DNA of 64,000 nucleotides. Source: Schizochytrium sp. TIO01. Taxonomy: Eukaryota > Sar > Bigyra > Thraustochytrida > Thraustochytriidae. The stretch spans positions 2,899,048 through 2,963,047 of the forward strand of contig SMSO01000031.1 of assembly GCA_004764695.1 (NCBI GenBank). Reading direction: 5' to 3'. Every line of letters begins with the position of its first letter. Within the stretch, counting starts at the first letter, position 1. The notes beneath the pieces are model-generated. The model saw only the letters and a list, made by a program, of their open reading frames with translations, was not told the DNA's origin and did no database searches. The position numbers and the translations under genes are program-made. Positions 16,319-25,871 of the stretch are shown one piece after another.

Positions 16319-18640
16319 ATGGAGCAAGAGGGCCTTCTGGGCAGCGACGATGAGCGTGGTCTGCTCTCTTCGCCGACGTCTGGTGCATCGCCACGCGACC
16401 CTCTCGCCGGGAGGACTACTCTTGGGGGCGAATATGGCGCGGGTCTGAGCAGCTCTGCGGCGGATACGGGCTCTTTTGCGGAGAAAAGAGATTCTTCGAA
16501 GACCTTGAAAAAGTCTAAGTCAGCACGCAAATCTTCGAGACGAAACTCGAGTTCGAGTATGAATGTCAAGAAATTTGAGGATGAAGATATTGATGAAGAT
16601 GCGACTCACTCAAAACATTTATCTGTCCAGGACTACGATGAGAGTGGACTTTTGCAGGACGTCGACGGCGACGTTGAAATTAGGCAGCCTGTTGTCACGC
16701 TTGGAGGTGAGTACGAGGCAGGATCGAAGCACATGTATGAGAGCGCACGATCTTTGCTTAGCAGATCAAGCAGCAATGGTTTCGGAAATGACAATGATCA
16801 AGAAAGTAGTAGCAGTAGCAGCAGCAGCAGCAGCAGCGACAGCGACAGCAGCAGCGACAGCGACAGTGATGGTGAAGGTAGCAGCAGTAGAAACAGCAGC
16901 AGCAGTAGCAGCAGCAGCAGCAGTAGTAGTAGTAGTGATAACGAAAAAGAGGATGGCGCCAAAAAACGTATTGCTCGGAAGAAGACTGCAAAGGCTACAG
17001 ATAAGGCGGGTACGCTTATAGACACTAGCAGTTCCAGTGGCGAGAATGGAGTCCAGCCATCAGCATCAGCTGACACTCACCAAATCGCAGAAGAGGACGA
17101 GGCCGCTGGTGAAGAGGCTAATCTAATCCCTACGGAGATTTACTGTATTAAATGTGGTACTCTGTGCCCGGTCGGTAGTGGCCATTGTTCTCAATGTGGG
17201 GAGGCTCTGGTGAATCCAGAGCAGTACCTTGTCGATGACGATGAAGATGATTTACAACGCAGCAGGTTGGGCTCATTTGATCCATTTACAAACGTCAAGT
17301 CATTTCATCAGCTTCAGTCACCTTCCCCATCCCCATCAAGTCCATTGCCGCCAGGAAGTGCGCCCATGGCAAAGCCATTTCCCAAAACCTTCGCTCCACT
17401 TCCTCCTCCGCCTGAAGAAGTTTATGAGGTGAGGTTCTTGCAAGGCGACTCTGGGTTGAGTTTTGATGAGGACTGGCTAGGCAAATCTGTTGTAGTAGAT
17501 GACCTTCCGAAACCCGAGTTCCTTGATGGTGGCCCTCGTAGTGCTGGAGGTGAGGATGGTGTACGTCCATGGTCAAATGAAATTCACGTTGGCGACTATC
17601 TTGTTGCTATCAATGGCGAAACTACAGCTGGTCTTTGCTTTGAGCGAATTGAAGAAATGCTAAAGGAGGCTCAAGCTGCAGACGGTGGTTACCGGATCCG
17701 CTTCCGTACGGCTGTACGTATTGAAGATGCTTTCGGTCTAGAGGATCAAGACGCTACAGAAGCTCGCAGTATTATCTACAAGCAAAAGAGCAAGGTCTAT
17801 GAGCCTCCAGAACACATGGACATGGTGTATGGCTATATCTTGCGCTATCGTAGTGAAAAAATTATTTCGCTTCACTTCTTCCGGGAGTCTGACAATAAAT
17901 TCATTCTAGGTGCGATTTTACCACGAGATGGAAAGGGCCGCGTGATTTTTCACAATTCGCAAGATCTTAAGTCTGAAGCTGATATGCGTGATGTCGTAAT
18001 GCACCCCGAATCATCCAAATACCTTGGGTGCATGGTGCAAAACTTCTCCGGTACAACTTTCAACGTCTATGATTATCGTGTAGCTAACCCAACATCCACA
18101 CGCAAAACACGTCATTACGAGTTAGGGTATCTTGTATACGATTATAATGTAATGGGTAGAGTGCCTAATAGCGTCAAGGCAGTCCTCCCGCGTTGGGACC
18201 CAGAGCTGGGTCTGCGTGGCCAGGCGAGGTCTCTGGCAGATCGATACAAAGGGTCTGTTAAAACCCGTTTATCTCAGGATTTGAACTTGATGCAAAAGCT
18301 CAAGGCCAAAAAAGGCGATGAATATCGCGCGGTTGAATCAGAAGATCTTCAGGAACTATTGGAATTTGAAACAGTCAAGCCCCAGTGGAACGAAGAACTT
18401 CAAGCATGGACTCTAAACTTCAACTCTCGCGTTAAGATGCCCTCCAAAAAGAACTTCATGCTTATTCCACAGGCACAAAATGAGACTATGGAAGAGGAAT
18501 TCGGCGCGGATACTGTATGCTTTCGCTGTGGTAAGGTTCTCAAAGATCGTTTCGCTCTTGACTACCGTCATCCTATTTCTCCGTTCCAAGCCATGGCGAT
18601 CGCAGTTTCTACATTTACATCCAAACGCCTCGTAACCTAG
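16319..18640 (+). CDS. Tubby-like protein with zinc ribbon and PDZ-like domain
   Basis: A 773-residue single exon. The N-terminal third is disordered and Ser/Asp-rich; AGC/AGT codons encode long Ser runs near residues 163-205. A CxxC...CxxC zinc ribbon (YCIKCGTLC then HCSQCGEAL) lies at about 275-300. A PDZ-like region follows at about 365-462, with HVGDYLVAINGETTAG as its core. The Tub domain occupies about 505-773: YLGCMVQNFSGTTFNVYDYR, then RVKMPSKKNFMLI, and a terminal FALDYRHPISPFQAMAIAVS matching the family's [20 protein letters not shown]. Tub domains bind phosphoinositides, and Tubby proteins help deliver receptors to cilia (established). An ATG at 16319 is chosen because the frame upstream has only TTG. 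The combination of three domains is unusual to my knowledge. Confidence 0.9.
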   Translation: MEQEGLLGSDDERGLLSSPTSGASPRDPLAGRTTLGGEYGAGLSSSAADTGSFAEKRDSSKTLKKSKSARKSSRRNSSSSMNVKKFEDEDIDEDATHSKHLSVQDYDESGLLQDVDGDVEIRQPVVTLGGEYEAGSKHMYESARSLLSRSSSNGFGNDNDQESSSSSSSSSSSDSDSSSDSDSDGEGSSSRNSSSSSSSSSSSSSSDNEKEDGAKKRIARKKTAKATDKAGTLIDTSSSSGENGVQPSASADTHQIAEEDEAAGEEANLIPTEIYCIKCGTLCPVGSGHCSQCGEALVNPEQYLVDDDEDDLQRSRLGSFDPFTNVKSFHQLQSPSPSPSSPLPPGSAPMAKPFPKTFAPLPPPPEEVYEVRFLQGDSGLSFDEDWLGKSVVVDDLPKPEFLDGGPRSAGGEDGVRPWSNEIHVGDYLVAINGETTAGLCFERIEEMLKEAQAADGGYRIRFRTAVRIEDAFGLEDQDATEARSIIYKQKSKVYEPPEHMDMVYGYILRYRSEKIISLHFFRESDNKFILGAILPRDGKGRVIFHNSQDLKSEADMRDVVMHPESSKYLGCMVQNFSGTTFNVYDYRVANPTSTRKTRHYELGYLVYDYNVMGRVPNSVKAVLPRWDPELGLRGQARSLADRYKGSVKTRLSQDLNLMQKLKAKKGDEYRAVESEDLQELLEFETVKPQWNEELQAWTLNFNSRVKMPSKKNFMLIPQAQNETMEEEFGADTVCFRCGKVLKDRFALDYRHPISPFQAMAIAVSTFTSKRLVT
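16805..16940 (+). repeat. trinucleotide (AGC/AGT) Ser-coding repeat inside Tubby
   Basis: Impure AGC/AGT/GAC triplet repeats encode Ser and Ser-Asp runs in the disordered N-terminal region. They are in frame, so length changes would keep the protein intact. Opposite-strand open frames across this stretch are artefacts of the repeat. Confidence 0.9.
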
Positions 18641-20546
18641 TTCTATTAGATCTCCATTCGACTTATATTAGATAAAAGAAAAAAGAATTTCATTTGTCGT
18701 GTATCCTACGTATTTGGCCAACTCTTCAAGGACGAAGTTTCTCACTCCACTAAAGTTGGCGAACAGCTCGCTTTGCGAGTTAGGCCAATTCTGTAATCAG
18801 AGCCTGTTCTGAGCAGCTAGAGTCTCTCTATTTACTCGTCAGCTCTATATCTGTCCTAGGATCTCATTTTACGCCCAAGTAGCCCCTTTCCTCTTTCTTT
18901 GGTTACCCTTCATTCTGGAGGAAGGCCAGAAAATGGAATAAATAGTCGTACTCAAATTATCTCAGACTAGTCAGAGTGAATATCTGATCACGCGAACTAG
19001 AATACACCATTATCTCTCGTATTGTTTTACTTGGATTGTACAGTTTTTGAAGGCTACTGAAGGTTAAATGGTAGCGAGACAATAGACAAGGAAACTCATG
19101 TGAACTGAGACTTGTGATGACACTCTTCAACCAGATAAGCAGGAGCAAATTACTTGAATGGACTCTTTGAAGAAGTCTCTCATCACCGAAAGATATATTT
19201 TGGGGGTGCTTTTTGATGCCGCTTTTAAAAGGATAAAAAGTATGTATGATACTTGTATAGAAAGGTTGAGGTGAGCCAAAATATTGCCGAGAGTGGGAGT
19301 ACTTTTCTTCCCTGTCAAATGTTATAAATCAGTCTGGCCTTTCAAAACTTACTCCCTGTGATAAGACTAGCAACTAGTTTTCTATAGGAAATCGTATACC
19401 AATGCAGTGAAGACTTTATCAGTGTTTAAAAGCTCGCGCAGATCTCATAAGACTCTGTCAATGAAACCCATGCAGGGTCTTCTACGTTTGAAATATGGAA
19501 TATTGAACCCCCTCCAAGGGAATAGCAATAAGGTTCAATTATACAGATGATGTAGCTAGGAAAATTTCATCTATGCAACTCTTGCAACCAGACATCTTCA
19601 AGTACTAGACACCTATATAAAAGGACGATATTTTTTCAGGCTACCTCGTATTTGATAGCCAGCCGTATATGATTAAAAATTATTCTTGCAAGAAGCTCTC
19701 AACGCTGAAAAAGTTCTAGTGATTGACCTAAGATGAATATGGTTCATCGTGCCCTGACTTGTGTTCTGCAGAGCCAAAAATAAAATAGAGACAGGCTGCC
19801 ACAATGGTTGTTGCGAGGTGGGAGCGGTCTGATAGTCACACCATTTGTGGCAAGGTTATTATGCTTGTTTCCATCAATTCTAGTGTCTTCTTTGTTTTAT
19901 TCGTCTCTAAACCTCTCTTCCATAGCAATTGCCTTATTGCTTAATTGCCCAATCCTTCTCGCCTCAACAGACATTTTGTAGTTCTTTTGAAAGAATCAAA
20001 TGTACAGAAGCAAATAGCTGCAACCTGGTATCATGATCATATGCGGCTCCGCCTCTTGCTCTGCCGCGGAAGTTAGGCTTTCATGGTGCGTCGGCGGCAA
20101 TGAGTCCAGCGCATCCGCTGGTAGTAACACCTACACAGGTCGCTACTGATGGATGTCCTTTCTACCTTCAACAACATCGGCGTAACGGTTCTCCGACTGC
20201 TTGGCCTTGGCTCATGCTAAGTCAGATGCTTTAAAAATCCATTCTCGATCAATTAGTTTTGACTTGCTCGGATGAAGACAGGCGCTGTGAAATGTTCGAG
20301 CGTCAATCTTGGATCACTAATTTTGTTTTCGATAAAGAAGCCTTCCATGGCAGCGCTGGTCTTCAAGTCAAGCCAAAATCCAAGTTTTGCTATGATCCTC
20401 TGAGTGACTATTTTTTTAGCTCTTTTTGTTACATGCCAATTGCACAGCTACCACTAATACTAATACTACTACTAATACTACTACTACTACTACCTACCTA
20501 TCCACGTAGCCATATCAATTTTTAAGGAGATAGCTTCGACAAGACG
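18641..20546. other. intergenic, AT-rich
   Basis: About 1.9 kb downstream of Tubby with no supported gene. A CTAATA/CTA triplet microsatellite is at about 20455-20502. The open frame 20259-20525 starts with TTG; its first half looks protein-like (QSWITNFVFDKEAFHG) but it ends in the microsatellite, so I do not call it. Confidence 0.45.
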
Positions 20547-20735
20547 TCAGTTATTTGCAGGATCATTAAATTCTTTAACAAAAGCTCCACCAAGCTTCTG
20601 CTTTAGTGACGAAAGTTGCTTCTTCGATTCATTTTGGCCATCGATCTTTTCTCGTCGATCATGGCCATAGTAGCGCTCCGGAGCAATTTGAAGCGAGGCT
20701 AAAAAACCACAAAACCAAGTAAGCAAGTACAACAT
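20547..20735 (-). CDS. candidate small membrane protein, 62 aa, or terminal exon
   Basis: An ATG..TGA frame with an N-terminal hydrophobic segment (MLYLLTWFCGFLASLQIA) and a charged tail ending FVKEFNDPANN. It may stand alone as a single-pass membrane peptide. Alternatively it is the last exon of a gene whose first exon is the ORF at 21152. A donor GTTAGT on the minus strand near 20868 and an acceptor CTCGAG just 5' of this frame would join the two in phase, giving a two-membrane-segment protein. No family recognised. Confidence 0.33.
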   Translation of the reverse strand: MLYLLTWFCGFLASLQIAPERYYGHDRREKIDGQNESKKQLSSLKQKLGGAFVKEFNDPANN

Positions 20736-20840
20736 GAGAACCGGGCTCGAGCCGGGCCAGATAAACCAGGGTTGCGGCAGTCTCGCCGGATGTATTGCCC
20801 ACCACCGTGATTACTCACTCTTCGAGTCAGCCTTAGCACA

Positions 20841-21152
20841 TCAGTCAGGCTCGGAAAGGCAAAAAACTAACAACTCTTCAGCCCAAACCGCAATTTGAGA
20901 AATACAAAACTCCAGCTTTCCACATTCCGATGGATTTGCAAACAAAGAAACTTTCGGATCACTAGTCCATTCGTACTTCGGGTGGGGTTTCAAAGCTATT
21001 CCTTGTGCAGACAAGCAACTGCCGAGTATTAAAAGGAGTGTAAGAAAAGGCCAAGAGCGCTTGAAAGACCGCGCTGTCCCCTGAGACCAGTAAGGAGTGT
21101 CCCTTGCACCACAACAAATTGCGCGGAAAGACATCCATACATAGCAGGACAT
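20841..21152 (-). CDS. candidate membrane protein, 103 aa (unspliced) or first exon
   Basis: An ATG-started frame with one clear membrane segment (WPFLTLLLILGSCLSAQGIA, about residues 35-54) followed by a polar region containing KPHPKYEWTSDPKVSLFANP. The last ten codons may be intronic, since GTTAGT occurs within them. It is divergent from the AGC kinase. Not recognised; see the entry at 20547 for the possible join. Confidence is low because no homology or strong splice signal supports it. Confidence 0.3.
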   Translation of the reverse strand: MSCYVWMSFRAICCGARDTPYWSQGTARSFKRSWPFLTLLLILGSCLSAQGIALKPHPKYEWTSDPKVSLFANPSECGKLEFCISQIAVWAEELLVFCLSEPD

Positions 21153-21186
21153 ACAAATCCGAAAGGCCCTCTCAAACTAGAAAGCT

Positions 21187-21435
21187 TTCTGCGACTCGAA
21201 TTCGATTCCGCTAACACTTGTGGAGCGTGGAGAGGTGTACACAGACTCGCCTCAGGGGTGGGTGGTCACAGAAGGAGCCTCGGCAGCAGAGCCCGAATGG
21301 TATGAACGCCACGCGCCCGAATTAGCACTCGACTGGACCCCTCTCCGTCTCCTAAGGGGAGAAGAAATAAGTCGAGGGAAGAGTCCGCCAACATTGGAGC
21401 ATCTGTGTAGTCAAATTGTGAGAGACTTGAGATAA
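21187..21435 (+). other. coding-like open frame without ATG upstream of the kinase
   Basis: A frame opens after a TAG at 21178 (CTAG, itself acceptor-like) and reads to TAA at 21435. Its composition is protein-like (GWVVTEGASAAEPEWYERHA) and it contains no ATG. A donor-like GTGAGA lies near 21418. It could be an internal exon of an alternative kinase 5' end or of an unknown gene, but no phase-compatible join to the kinase frame was found. Noise is possible. Confidence 0.2.
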
Positions 21436-21508
21436 AGCTTCTTCGAAGAAGAATCTGGTCCATATAGATTTGAGTCAAAAGCGGGAATAAGGCAAGCCTT
21501 AACATACA

Positions 21509-23158
21509 ATGCAACGGAACGCTTCACATGCAGAAAACTTGCAACCACAAGAGCAAATGAATCAAGGTGTAGACAGCCGACCATCGGTATGGAAAAAAAT
21601 AGGCAATTCATTTCGCAAGCAGAGACAAGGAGACAACGATACGAACACCGCACCGAGAAGGAGCTGGGGCCAAAAACATTTGCCTTATACTAAAGTACTA
21701 ACCTCCTTTGGAGGTATTATCCAAAGCTGGCGTGTTAAAGGGCTTCGGTCGAAATCATGTGTGACAGCGCATACCAAGGCCTCTGCCCAGGGTGTTGGCG
21801 TTTGGAACTCAAGCTATGCACCTGAGTCTGCAGTTGTAGAGCTCGGTGAGTTCGAAGTTGGCTGCATGCTCGGCCGAGGCTCCTTTGGACAAGTTTACTT
21901 GGGTAAGCGTAAAAACAGCAGAAAATGTGGTGTTTTCAAATATAATGGCCATCACGAACTTGTCGCAATCAAAGTTGTGGACAAGGCATCCATGTATCAT
22001 CGTGGACAAGTTCAGCATACATTAACTGAGCGAGAAGTCATGTTGGAATGTGGCTCTCACCCTTTTATTCTCGGTTTGCATGCTGCCTTTCAAACACCAA
22101 CGCAAGTCTGCTTGGTGAGTGAATTCTGCCCCGGAGGAGAGCTCTACCACCATTTGGATACAAGCCAACGTTTTACGGAAGACACTGTGCGACTTTTTGC
22201 AGCTCAAGCACTGGATGCACTTGCTTATCTTCACGAAAACAAAGTAGCCTACCGCGATCTGAAATGCGAAAACGTTCTTTTAGATGCTTCCGGGAACATC
22301 CGTCTAGCAGATTTTGGACTTTCCTTTGTAGGAGCTTCTCGTTTCCGAGGTTGCCGAACTGTGTGTGGAAGTGTCGCTTATATGGCTCCCGAAATGGTAC
22401 TGAGTCACCGTAATCATCGTAGTCATCGCGGTGTTGGGAGAGCTCATGAATACGGCTTCATGGTTGATTGGTGGGGATTTGGAGTATTTGTATATGATAT
22501 GTTAGTAGGTCAAACTCCGTTCCAGCATGCTAATGAAATGTTGACACTTCGACGTATCATGAGCTCTGAGCGTGTTACATTCCCCTTGCACCTCGAGCTT
22601 TCCTGTACTGTGCGGCATTTAATTATGGCACTGGTGGCCCCCAATCCGCAATACAGACTAGGAAGCCGTGGCGCACACCAAGTATACGAACACCCGTTTT
22701 TCTCCCAAATCGATTGGAAGAGACTTCGCGCGAAGGAATATGCGCCTCCAATTATTATTGAGACTTCGTCTAAAACAAACTTGCCACAGAGGCCAACGGA
22801 CGCACTGCCATATTTTGATCCTGAGGTGACACGCGTTGATATACGCCTTTTGCTTTCAAAACCAAACAAATTAAAACAACCAGGGCAGTCGACAGATAAA
22901 GTTGGCAAGAACGACTACGATGAACGCGTGGAGGACGACCGAAAGGATGTGCGAGAAGACTGTGAAGAGCGAAAGTCGAAGGTTAATGGAAATGAGATTC
23001 TCGATATGGTTAATCTCGCTTTTGAAGACTGGGACGTTAATGTTACCGAGGCTCCAATTTCCGTTACTTCAATGATTTCGACTACAGTCTCCAATGTCGA
23101 TTCAAATAATATTGAAGTCCTTCCACGATCTGATTCCTCGCATGCGGTAAGTGCGTAG
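21509..23158 (+). CDS. AGC-family serine/threonine protein kinase
   Basis: 549 residues in one exon. The kinase domain runs over about residues 115-397. It has glycine loop GRGSFGQV (122-129), ATP-binding Lys155 (VAIK), helix-C Glu174, catalytic YRDLKCEN with Asp250, DFG at 268-270, and the activation loop TVCGSVAYMAPE with a PDK1-type site at Thr284. All catalytic residues are present, so the enzyme should be active. An AGC tail follows (PFFSQIDWKRLRAKEYAPP). A possible hydrophobic motif, FEDWDV at 505-510, has Asp where many AGC kinases have a phosphorylated Ser/Thr. The first 110 residues are basic and unassigned. Closest families by eye are S6K/SGK/AKT-like; the exact subfamily is not resolved. 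The start ATG follows an in-frame TAA at 21500. Confidence 0.9.
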   Translation: MQRNASHAENLQPQEQMNQGVDSRPSVWKKIGNSFRKQRQGDNDTNTAPRRSWGQKHLPYTKVLTSFGGIIQSWRVKGLRSKSCVTAHTKASAQGVGVWNSSYAPESAVVELGEFEVGCMLGRGSFGQVYLGKRKNSRKCGVFKYNGHHELVAIKVVDKASMYHRGQVQHTLTEREVMLECGSHPFILGLHAAFQTPTQVCLVSEFCPGGELYHHLDTSQRFTEDTVRLFAAQALDALAYLHENKVAYRDLKCENVLLDASGNIRLADFGLSFVGASRFRGCRTVCGSVAYMAPEMVLSHRNHRSHRGVGRAHEYGFMVDWWGFGVFVYDMLVGQTPFQHANEMLTLRRIMSSERVTFPLHLELSCTVRHLIMALVAPNPQYRLGSRGAHQVYEHPFFSQIDWKRLRAKEYAPPIIIETSSKTNLPQRPTDALPYFDPEVTRVDIRLLLSKPNKLKQPGQSTDKVGKNDYDERVEDDRKDVREDCEERKSKVNGNEILDMVNLAFEDWDVNVTEAPISVTSMISTTVSNVDSNNIEVLPRSDSSHAVSA

Positions 23159-23667
23159 CCTGCCGTTGAGGACACTCGATATGTGAATATGAATATAGAC
23201 TTGAGGTATTGTAAAAGAGTGAATGTATCATGATAATTCTCTACTCCATCTGTTTTTACTAAATGAATTTTTCAAGAGGCCATTTACGATTAGGCAGTGG
23301 CGTACAAATCGATCCGCCAAAAGCTATCATGCTTCATCTGAGAACAACCCGCTCAAGTGGCCATAGGCTTAACATAAAATGAGCAAAGCATGAAATTGAA
23401 AAAAGAAAAAACATCTTCAAACTAAAACTTGTATGTATGTATGCATGTAAGTCTGTATGTAGGGTTGTGATTGGAAATGGTTGGGCACTTTGGCAACTGT
23501 TCTTGCCGAAGGGACAGAGATCGGTTCCTGGACAGGATTTATAGCCCTGCACAAACAGGATTGTTTGACCTAGTGAGAGACGAGGCGAACGGTGTATTAA
23601 CACCCCCCCCCCCTTGCACATCCGCTAGGGTCAGAGCAAATGTAAAGAGAAATTGTAGCTGTGATAC
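23159..23667. other. convergent intergenic region
   Basis: About 500 bp between the kinase stop (+) and squalene synthase stop (-). It contains an 11-C homopolymer at 23603-23613 and GTATGTATGT words at 23430-23462. Otherwise it looks like 3' UTR sequence. No gene seen. Confidence 0.5.
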
Positions 23668-25218
23668 TTAGTCAGAGTGGGTTTGGCCAAGGGGACGGCC
23701 AGACTCCTGAAGGCATTGTAATTTCGAGTCAACGACCTTGATAATCTTGCCACAGATGTTGTCTGTGCGCTGTGCTTGGGGATCTCTGGTCGCGGCACGG
23801 CGGGCCTTTGCCTGGATCTCGCGAGTGCAACGAGCAAACCAAGAAAGGTAGTTCTGCTGGAGCTCAAAGATGGTGGGGTGCTCCATGGGGCTCATATCGA
23901 GCATGATCCGGGCGGCCTGACCCTTGCGAATTTTCACAACGCCCTGGAAAACCTTTTGGTTGTCAAAGCAAACAGACAGGGTGGCAATGGCCATAACTTG
24001 CGGCAAAGCACAGAATGAAATAACATCCGGGTCGTTAAGAGCTTCCAAGTACGACAGACAGCTCCCAACCATCTCAAGAGCGTCTGCAATCATATGATTG
24101 AGGCAGCTAGTGCTGTGGCCTGCCTCAATGGAGGCGCTGTCTGCAAGGCGGGACAAAGATTTTGAGCGTCCAAACTCGGCATCCTTTGTCACGTAGAGTT
24201 CCCACACTGAACGCGGCCACCATGCACGTCCATCAACAAGGTCCTCAAGGTAGTCGCGAATGATATTGGTGCGCTGGAGGAAGCTTCCCATGGCGTCCCA
24301 GAGCTCCCTGTGGCTCACAAGGTCAGCAGGGCAGTATCCACAGCTTGCAAAGATGCGAGTAAGGCCATCTCCGACAGTGCCAGCAACGTAATGGCAGTAC
24401 TGCTCAAAGTCCTTAGCGTCATCTGTGCCGTTCTTGAGGTCGCGAGATACGTACCCTGCCATACCAACGCCCATTTCCTCTGTAATATCAAGCACGACCT
24501 GGCGCAACTTGGGCGGAAGCACAGACATTCCGTACACAATGGCATCCATATTCTCAATAAGTTCACGCTCGTGGCCTTCACCAAAACCATGCAACGGTTG
24601 GTGCTTGTCTGCATTGCCTTCGACGGAGTCACTGAGACGCTGAGCAAATTGGCAAAGGAGACGTTGCTTCGCGGCACTGCGAGCGTCTTCCACGTCTTTC
24701 TTGTCTTCCTCGAGTACATAGGAGTCAAAGCTAGAGAGGTTCATGTCGTCCTCCACAGTATCGAGAGCGCGAAGAACAATATAGAAGATGCCAACGGCGA
24801 GACGAATGGGGGCGTCAGGCTTGTTAGGCAAGAAAGTGATTACAGTGGCAAAGGAGCGACTGACCTGCTTGAGCTTGGTGGAGCAGAACTCAATGTGCTC
24901 GTGCTCAAGGTTGAGCTCCTCGAGCCCAGCGCCAAGGTAAGAAGGACGAGAAAAGGCTCCAAGCTTGTAGCGAATGACTGCATAGATTTCAGAGGGACGC
25001 AGCATCTGCACAAGAGGATGCTTGATCTCCTGGATCTGGCCGTAGCCACCTTGCTTTTTATCATCCTTGCGGGACGTGGAGAGCACGTCTAGCTGGGAGA
25101 GGATAAAGAGGAAGGCCATGAAAGCGGCAATCAAAGAACCCCATTGGGATGCGACCACGAAGTCCACAAGCACAAAGCAGATCAGCACCTCAAGTGCAAA
25201 TGTGAGCATGGAGAACAT
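23668..25218 (-). CDS. squalene synthase (farnesyl-diphosphate farnesyltransferase)
   Basis: 516 residues in one exon. The enzyme condenses two farnesyl diphosphates via presqualene diphosphate to squalene using NADPH, the first step committed to sterols, on the ER membrane. Visible motifs: SRSFATVI (120-127), first Asp-rich DTVEDD (153-158), YCHYVAGTVG (274-283), second Asp-rich QRTNIIRDYLED (315-326), FCALPQVMAIATL (402-414) and VFQGVVKIRKG (423-433). All catalytic motifs look intact. The usual C-terminal membrane anchor is absent: the last 60 residues are polar. Instead two hydrophobic segments lie at the N-terminus (about 4-23 and 27-43), suggesting reversed anchoring. Codons are GC3-rich, implying good expression. 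A second in-frame ATG at 25209 would shorten it by only three residues. Confidence 0.95.
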   Translation of the reverse strand: MFSMLTFALEVLICFVLVDFVVASQWGSLIAAFMAFLFILSQLDVLSTSRKDDKKQGGYGQIQEIKHPLVQMLRPSEIYAVIRYKLGAFSRPSYLGAGLEELNLEHEHIEFCSTKLKQVSRSFATVITFLPNKPDAPIRLAVGIFYIVLRALDTVEDDMNLSSFDSYVLEEDKKDVEDARSAAKQRLLCQFAQRLSDSVEGNADKHQPLHGFGEGHERELIENMDAIVYGMSVLPPKLRQVVLDITEEMGVGMAGYVSRDLKNGTDDAKDFEQYCHYVAGTVGDGLTRIFASCGYCPADLVSHRELWDAMGSFLQRTNIIRDYLEDLVDGRAWWPRSVWELYVTKDAEFGRSKSLSRLADSASIEAGHSTSCLNHMIADALEMVGSCLSYLEALNDPDVISFCALPQVMAIATLSVCFDNQKVFQGVVKIRKGQAARIMLDMSPMEHPTIFELQQNYLSWFARCTREIQAKARRAATRDPQAQRTDNICGKIIKVVDSKLQCLQESGRPLGQTHSD

Positions 25219-25415
25219 CTTGCTTTCTTTTGCTTAATTTCCAGTGTGTGCAAAAGTCAGAGTACCTGCAACTTTCGACAAACAAATGCTTGAAGCGAGA
25301 AAGTCAAGCCTGTTTTCTGTGTACAGTTCTTGATTTCTGGCTGTCGTTGCACAACCTTGCTTAGGTACTGGTCACGCTCTTTCAATCTACACAGAAGTAA
25401 AAACAGAGGCGAGAA
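25219..25415. promoter_or_regulatory. divergent promoter of squalene synthase and a small gene
   Basis: 197 bp between the squalene synthase ATG (-) and the ATG at 25416 (+). If the small gene is real, both promoters share this interval. I see no sterol-regulatory motif that I would defend. Confidence 0.4.
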
Positions 25416-25871
25416 ATGGCAAAGCTGAAGTACACTCAAGTACGAGTCCGTCTCGCACAAGAATCAATCCACTGTTTGAACGAGGCAGTCTCCCACGTAA
25501 GTCTATTTCGTGGCTTGCGAGTTTTGCGTACGAAATCAGAAGAAGCTCGCGCGCCTCGATTGCTCCCTGCCTTTGGGAGTGTTTCGCAAGTGCTCTTTCC
25601 TTCCCTAAGTTTATTTCTACACGGCAATCTCAATGATGCTGACGTCCGCAATCAGTAACACCAACTTGAGAGCAGACCACCGGGCCACAAGTCTAGAATC
25701 CTCGCCAACGAGAATCCTTTCCAACTGTTGACGCTCACTCGCGCAGCCTCGTTCGACGGCGCGGAGCGTGAGCAGCTTTGCCAGGTCGGCAGCCGCAGCA
25801 ATCTCTCTTCTGAATATGACGATGAACAAATCACATTTTTTCTTCATTTTTATAAACTAAAAGAATTATAA
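25416..25871 (+). CDS. probable two-exon small protein, about 86-93 aa
   Basis: Exon 1 (25416-25496, 27 codons) starts in a good context (GAGAAATGG) as MAKLKYTQVRVRLAQESIHC and stops exactly at a GTAAGT donor in phase 0. Two in-frame acceptors lead to the same downstream frame: after TTGAG (exon from 25671) or after CACAAG (exon from 25692). The second exon is markedly GC3-rich up to about 25800 (NENPFQLLTLTRAASFDG) and ends at TAA 25869-25871. The last 14 codons are AT-rich and may belong to a 3' UTR if another splice exists. I do not recognise the family. An antisense ATG frame (25847-25617) exists but its codon bias is weaker. Confidence 0.4.

Noticed and set aside
24310..25092. 260-codon ORF antisense to squalene synthase
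   Set aside because: Open because of the high GC3 of the real gene on the other strand; no motif.
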